9,279 nucleotides of DNA, taken from assembly GCA_030601715.1 (NCBI GenBank), contig JAUWBL010000027.1, forward strand, positions 1-9,279. The letters run 5' to 3'. Of the stretch, positions 6,829-9,279 are shown one piece after another. The DNA is from Candidatus Geothermarchaeota archaeon. GTDB taxonomy: Archaea > Thermoproteota > Nitrososphaeria > Geothermarchaeales > JAUWBL01. The notes beneath the pieces are model-generated. The model ran no database searches. It had not been told where the DNA came from and saw nothing but the letters and a program-made list of their open reading frames with translations. Numbering within the stretch: position 1 is the first letter of the stretch; the number at the start of each line of letters is the position of its first letter. The translations under genes and the position numbers were made by a program.

Positions 6829-6894
6829 GTCGTATTCCGACTGAGTAACATTCAGAAGCCCGAAGATGGAGACTTTGTCATTGCTTCACAGCGG

Positions 6895-6902
6895 CTTATA
6901 AG
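6895..6902. promoter_or_regulatory. Palindromic TATA box between deoA and the DUF47 gene
   Basis: CTTATAAG is a perfect 8-base palindrome in the short divergent region (6829 to about 6931). Read rightward it predicts a start site near 6925, just before the TTG at 6932. Read leftward it predicts one near 6873, giving AMP phosphorylase a leader of about 45 bases. No other TATA-like sequence was noted in the region, so one element may serve both directions. Confidence 0.5.
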
Positions 6903-6904
6903 TC

Positions 6905-7636
6905 TTGGGGCCGCCTTTGGCGACCCGCTCGTTGGAAGGATTTATCACATGGGGTCTGAACCTAGTTAGAGGGACGGATGGGAATTTGGAGTTTCTTTCA
7001 AGCGCTGAGATGGAGGCTAAGAGGAGGATCCTGCTCACCTTGCAGGACCACGTTAGGAGCGCAGTCACCGTTGCCGGATACTTGCCACAGATGCTCAAGG
7101 CTTTGGGCGACTCAGAGTACGAGACGGTGGAGAAGCTCTACAAGAAGGTCAAGGTGATTGATGAAAACTCGAGGGGTGTCGAGAAGGGGTTCCTCAGGGA
7201 ATTGTTGTCTGTAGGGCCTCTTCTGACAAGTCGCGATGAGCTGATCAGGCTAATCAGCTCGGTGAGTTCGATTATCGACTCGTTAGAAGGCTCTGCATAT
7301 CGCATCGCGTTTTTCAGCAACTTGAGGAAGCTACCGAAGAACATCCTGGAAGAGACCGATGAGCTGGCTCGAAAGGCCTACGAGACTGTTGTCGCCCTTC
7401 GCGAGTGTATCTTCCTCCTGAGCTTCAACCCTGACGGCATAATGGAGGCGAGCAAGAAGGTGGTGGCCAGTGAGTCGAATGCAGACGAGGCATACAGGTC
7501 TCTAGCGACAGAGATCTTAGGGCTTGATCTGAAGGCCGCAGATCTGTTGGCCATCAATGATGTGGTCACTCGTCTTGAGGAGGCATCCGACAAGAGCTTG
7601 GAGGCGCTCGATACCGTAAACATTCTTCTGATGTAG
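6905..7636 (+). CDS. DUF47 family (PhoU-like) protein
   Basis: Members are all-helical PhoU-like proteins, often encoded beside Pit phosphate permeases and thought to regulate phosphate transport. Here the best marker is the central block PLLTSRDELIRLISSVSSIIDSLEGSAYRI (split: PLLTSRDELIRLISS at 105-119, then SIIDSLEGSAYRI at 122-134), matching the family's acidic helix pattern. The whole protein reads as long amphipathic helices rich in Glu, Lys and Leu, without membrane segments. The start is unsure: the frame opens at TTG 6905, but that lies only 2 bases past the TATA box. TTG 6932 (residue 10), just past the predicted transcription start, is more likely, and ATG 7010 (residue 36) is possible. 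It has no permease neighbour in the window; endA follows after 14 bases, suggesting an operon. Confidence 0.75.
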   Translation: MGPPLATRSLEGFITWGLNLVRGTDGNLEFLSSAEMEAKRRILLTLQDHVRSAVTVAGYLPQMLKALGDSEYETVEKLYKKVKVIDENSRGVEKGFLRELLSVGPLLTSRDELIRLISSVSSIIDSLEGSAYRIAFFSNLRKLPKNILEETDELARKAYETVVALRECIFLLSFNPDGIMEASKKVVASESNADEAYRSLATEILGLDLKAADLLAINDVVTRLEEASDKSLEALDTVNILLM

Positions 7637-7650
7637 CCAAGAAGCAAGGG

Positions 7651-8211
7651 ATGAGTCAGGGCAAACCAGTCGCACACCTGAAGGGCACCCGAGCAGTGGT
7701 GTGGGGGAGCGAAGAGGCTTGCAAGATCTTCGGCATGGGGTTTTACGGCAAGCCGATAGGCATACCAAAGCCGAAGTCTCCAGACTTCGAAAAGCCCCTG
7801 ATACTCGACCTCATAGAGGCAGCATACCTTGCCGGCAAGGGGGAGATCCGGCTGTACGATCCTGAGGGCGAGAGATTCTTGACCGCAAGAGAACTGGCGG
7901 AATATGCCTCCAACACGTACAACCTGTTTGAGGAGAAGCTCTTGGCTTATACCGATCTCAGGGAGGCAGGCTACGTCGTCACGTCAGGAATGAAGTTCGG
8001 CTCAGCGTTCGCCGTGTACAAGAAGGGGCCGGGAATTGACCACGCTCCCTTCATCGTCGATGTCGGAAGGCTGAAAGACAGGGTGGACTCCACGGAGATA
8101 GTGAGGGCAGGCAGACTAGCAACTACCGTCAGAAAAAGGTTCATAATAGCAATCCCGAACCTCAAGACCCGGCGCATAGACTACCTTCTGTTTCGATGGT
8201 GGAAAGCTTAG
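7651..8211 (+). CDS. endA: tRNA-splicing (tRNA-intron) endonuclease
   Basis: Cuts both splice sites of introns in archaeal pre-tRNA (and pre-rRNA) at bulge-helix-bulge structures, producing 2',3'-cyclic phosphate ends for RtcB. The C-terminal nuclease domain is complete: GYVVTSGMKFGSAFAVYKKG (107-126), catalytic Tyr123, His131 in DHAPFIV and Lys162 in RLATTVRKRFIIAI. The N-terminal domain (about 1-90) precedes a linker YNLFEEKLLAYTDL. At 186 residues it fits the single-subunit homotetrameric type, and no second subunit or fused repeat is present. ATG 7651 follows the DUF47 stop by 14 bases with only a weak purine run (GAAGCAAGGG) before it. It lies between the DUF47 and PfkB kinase genes, probably co-transcribed. 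Confidence 0.95.
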   Translation: MSQGKPVAHLKGTRAVVWGSEEACKIFGMGFYGKPIGIPKPKSPDFEKPLILDLIEAAYLAGKGEIRLYDPEGERFLTARELAEYASNTYNLFEEKLLAYTDLREAGYVVTSGMKFGSAFAVYKKGPGIDHAPFIVDVGRLKDRVDSTEIVRAGRLATTVRKRFIIAIPNLKTRRIDYLLFRWWKA

Positions 8212-8235
8212 GCGGTCCCGTCAGCCGTACACGAC

Positions 8236-9147
8236 ATGTTTGACCTCGTCGTTGTCGGGCACTTATCTCAAGATCAAATCATCGTCCCCACGGGATCCTC
8301 TGAAGCCTTAGGTGGCTCTGCCGCTTACGTCTCTCTCGTAGCTAGCCGTTTGGGACTTTCCGTTGGGATCGTCTCCACAGTTGGAAGGGACTTCAAGGAG
8401 GAGTATGCGAAGACGCTTACAGAGGCTGGAGTGGATACAGCAGGTATAGTTCGAACGGTAGGAAGGACGACCTCATTCCGCAACATCTACAAGGGGGGAA
8501 TGCTCAGCAGACAGGAACTGCTGGGCTTGAGTCACTCCATCCGCTCAACGGATCTACCCGCCCACTACCATGGGTCCACTGGTATTCACTTCGGACCTCT
8601 CCTCGACGAGATAGATCGCGAGGCCATTCCTCTGTGGTCTAGTCAAGCAGAGTTCACGTCCCTCGACATACAAGGATTATGCAGGGTCTCGAAAGTCGGG
8701 AGTTCAGTAGTCCCAGCTCGGAATCCAAAACTGAACAGATACCTGGCCTACGTCGAGATGGTGAAGGCCACTTCTTCCGAAGTCGCCATCGCCACAGGCG
8801 AGGAGGATCCCAGTCGTGCTTCAGCAAGATTGCACGACTCGGGCCCAGAAATCGTGTTGGTGACTCTGGGAGAGCAGGGTGCTTTCCTCTCTGTTCGGGG
8901 AAGGACTGAGGAAGTCCCTGTCTTCCCACCAGCGAAGCTAGTTGACCCCACAGGTGCTGGAGATGCCTTCGTTGGTGGGTTTATCTACTCCTATCTAGAA
9001 ACCAGTGACGCATATCGCTCTGCGCTAATCGGGTCGTGCGTCGCCTCCTTCGTCGTGGAGGATGTTGGACCTCGTCGTATCCCATCGCCGGAAATGCTGG
9101 AGAAGCGGCTGAGGAACTCGGGGTACGATCTCAGATTCAATACCTGA
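8236..9147 (+). CDS. PfkB-family sugar or nucleoside kinase
   Basis: Ribokinase-fold kinase that phosphorylates a sugar or nucleoside using ATP or ADP. The N-terminal glycine motif ALGGSAAYVSLVASRLG (24-40) and PfkB signature 2 DPTGAGDAFVGGFI (237-250, catalytic Asp243) are intact, with TLGEQGAF (210-217) before it. SLDIQGLCR (142-150) is the D.QG.R pattern I associate with archaeal members of uncertain substrate. Length 303 is normal. The family covers ribokinase, cytidine and inosine kinases, ADP-dependent ribose-1-phosphate kinase and others. Given the R15P pathway nearby, ribose-1-phosphate or nucleoside kinase is an attractive guess but not shown. ATG 8236 comes 24 bases after endA without a Shine-Dalgarno. 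Its last 11 bases overlap the opposing acylphosphatase gene. Confidence 0.88.
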   Translation: MFDLVVVGHLSQDQIIVPTGSSEALGGSAAYVSLVASRLGLSVGIVSTVGRDFKEEYAKTLTEAGVDTAGIVRTVGRTTSFRNIYKGGMLSRQELLGLSHSIRSTDLPAHYHGSTGIHFGPLLDEIDREAIPLWSSQAEFTSLDIQGLCRVSKVGSSVVPARNPKLNRYLAYVEMVKATSSEVAIATGEEDPSRASARLHDSGPEIVLVTLGEQGAFLSVRGRTEEVPVFPPAKLVDPTGAGDAFVGGFIYSYLETSDAYRSALIGSCVASFVVEDVGPRRIPSPEMLEKRLRNSGYDLRFNT

Positions 9148-9279
9148 TCGTGAAACCCGAGAACTCGTTCTCGTCCTCTTCCCATTCTACAGATATGTCT
9201 GAAACCTTGGCAGACGCTGGGCCTCGATGACACCACCTAAGCATTCTCTCCACACTCTTCCTCTCCCCCTCAAAAACCG
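9137..9279 (-). CDS. Acylphosphatase, C-terminal part (truncated by window edge)
   Basis: A minus-strand frame is open from the right edge to a TGA at 9139-9137 and encodes 46 residues. The end reads AKVSDISVEWEEDENEFSGF followed by TIRY, and earlier comes FEGERKSVERMLRWCHRGP. This is the C-terminal half of acylphosphatase: the E-G segment, the helix ending in RGP, the A.V..I.VEWEE strand and the F.GF.IRY end are the family pattern. The enzyme hydrolyses acyl phosphates such as 1,3-bisphosphoglycerate and carbamoyl phosphate; proteins are about 90 residues, so roughly half is present. The catalytic Arg and Asn fall in the missing N-terminal half and cannot be checked. It converges on the PfkB gene with an 11-base overlap. 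Confidence 0.88.
   Translation of the reverse strand, partial: VFEGERKSVERMLRWCHRGPASAKVSDISVEWEEDENEFSGFTIRY

Noticed and set aside
9036..9230. 64-residue plus-strand ORF across the kinase 3' end
   Set aside because: It overlaps the kinase in another frame and lies antisense to the acylphosphatase end, which explains this DNA better.

Overview
The window reads as a piece of an archaeal chromosome, probably from an uncultured lineage. The gene content is archaeal: endonuclease Q, an archaeal-type TrmI, ribose-1,5-bisphosphate isomerase, a form III RuBisCO, AMP phosphorylase, a homotetramer-type tRNA-splicing endonuclease and a DUF47/PhoU-like protein. Archaeal TATA boxes (TTATAAG) lie upstream of several genes, and bacterial -35/-10 promoters are not evident. 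Base composition is moderately GC-rich by eye. I could not assign a phylum from the sequence alone. No IS element, phage gene, CRISPR array, rRNA or tRNA was seen, and coding is dense and intact.

Layout, left to right. Positions 1-151 hold an ambiguous partial ORF and the promoter of an endonuclease Q gene (152-1465, +). A short intergenic region follows, carrying a TATA box inside a perfect inverted repeat, then an unrecognised small integral membrane protein (1583 or 1604 to 2191, +). A tRNA m1A methyltransferase, trmI, converges on it (2201 to about 2971 or 3088, -). Divergent from trmI is a two-gene operon of R15P isomerase (3087-4046) and form III RuBisCO (4037-5302). These overlap by 10 bp. 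AMP phosphorylase (5299-6828, -) converges on RuBisCO so tightly that one CTAG holds both stop codons. A short divergent promoter region with a palindromic TATA box precedes a likely operon of a DUF47 protein, tRNA-splicing endonuclease endA and a PfkB-family kinase (about 6905-9147, +). At the right edge the C-terminal 46 codons of an acylphosphatase gene (9137-9279, -) run out of the window.

The functional core is the complete archaeal AMP/nucleoside phosphate degradation pathway. AMP phosphorylase makes ribose 1,5-bisphosphate from AMP and phosphate, R15P isomerase turns it into ribulose 1,5-bisphosphate, and RuBisCO adds CO2 to give two 3-phosphoglycerates for central metabolism. Catalytic residues I could check are retained in all three. 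The PfkB kinase downstream could be a second entry point (ribose-1-phosphate or nucleoside kinase), but its substrate cannot be read from sequence. The remaining genes act in DNA repair (EndoQ) and tRNA maturation (TrmI, EndA).

The less ordinary points are the palindrome-embedded promoter of the membrane protein, a one-residue deletion beside RuBisCO loop 6, the shared CTAG stop, and the acylphosphatase end hidden in what looks like noncoding DNA.
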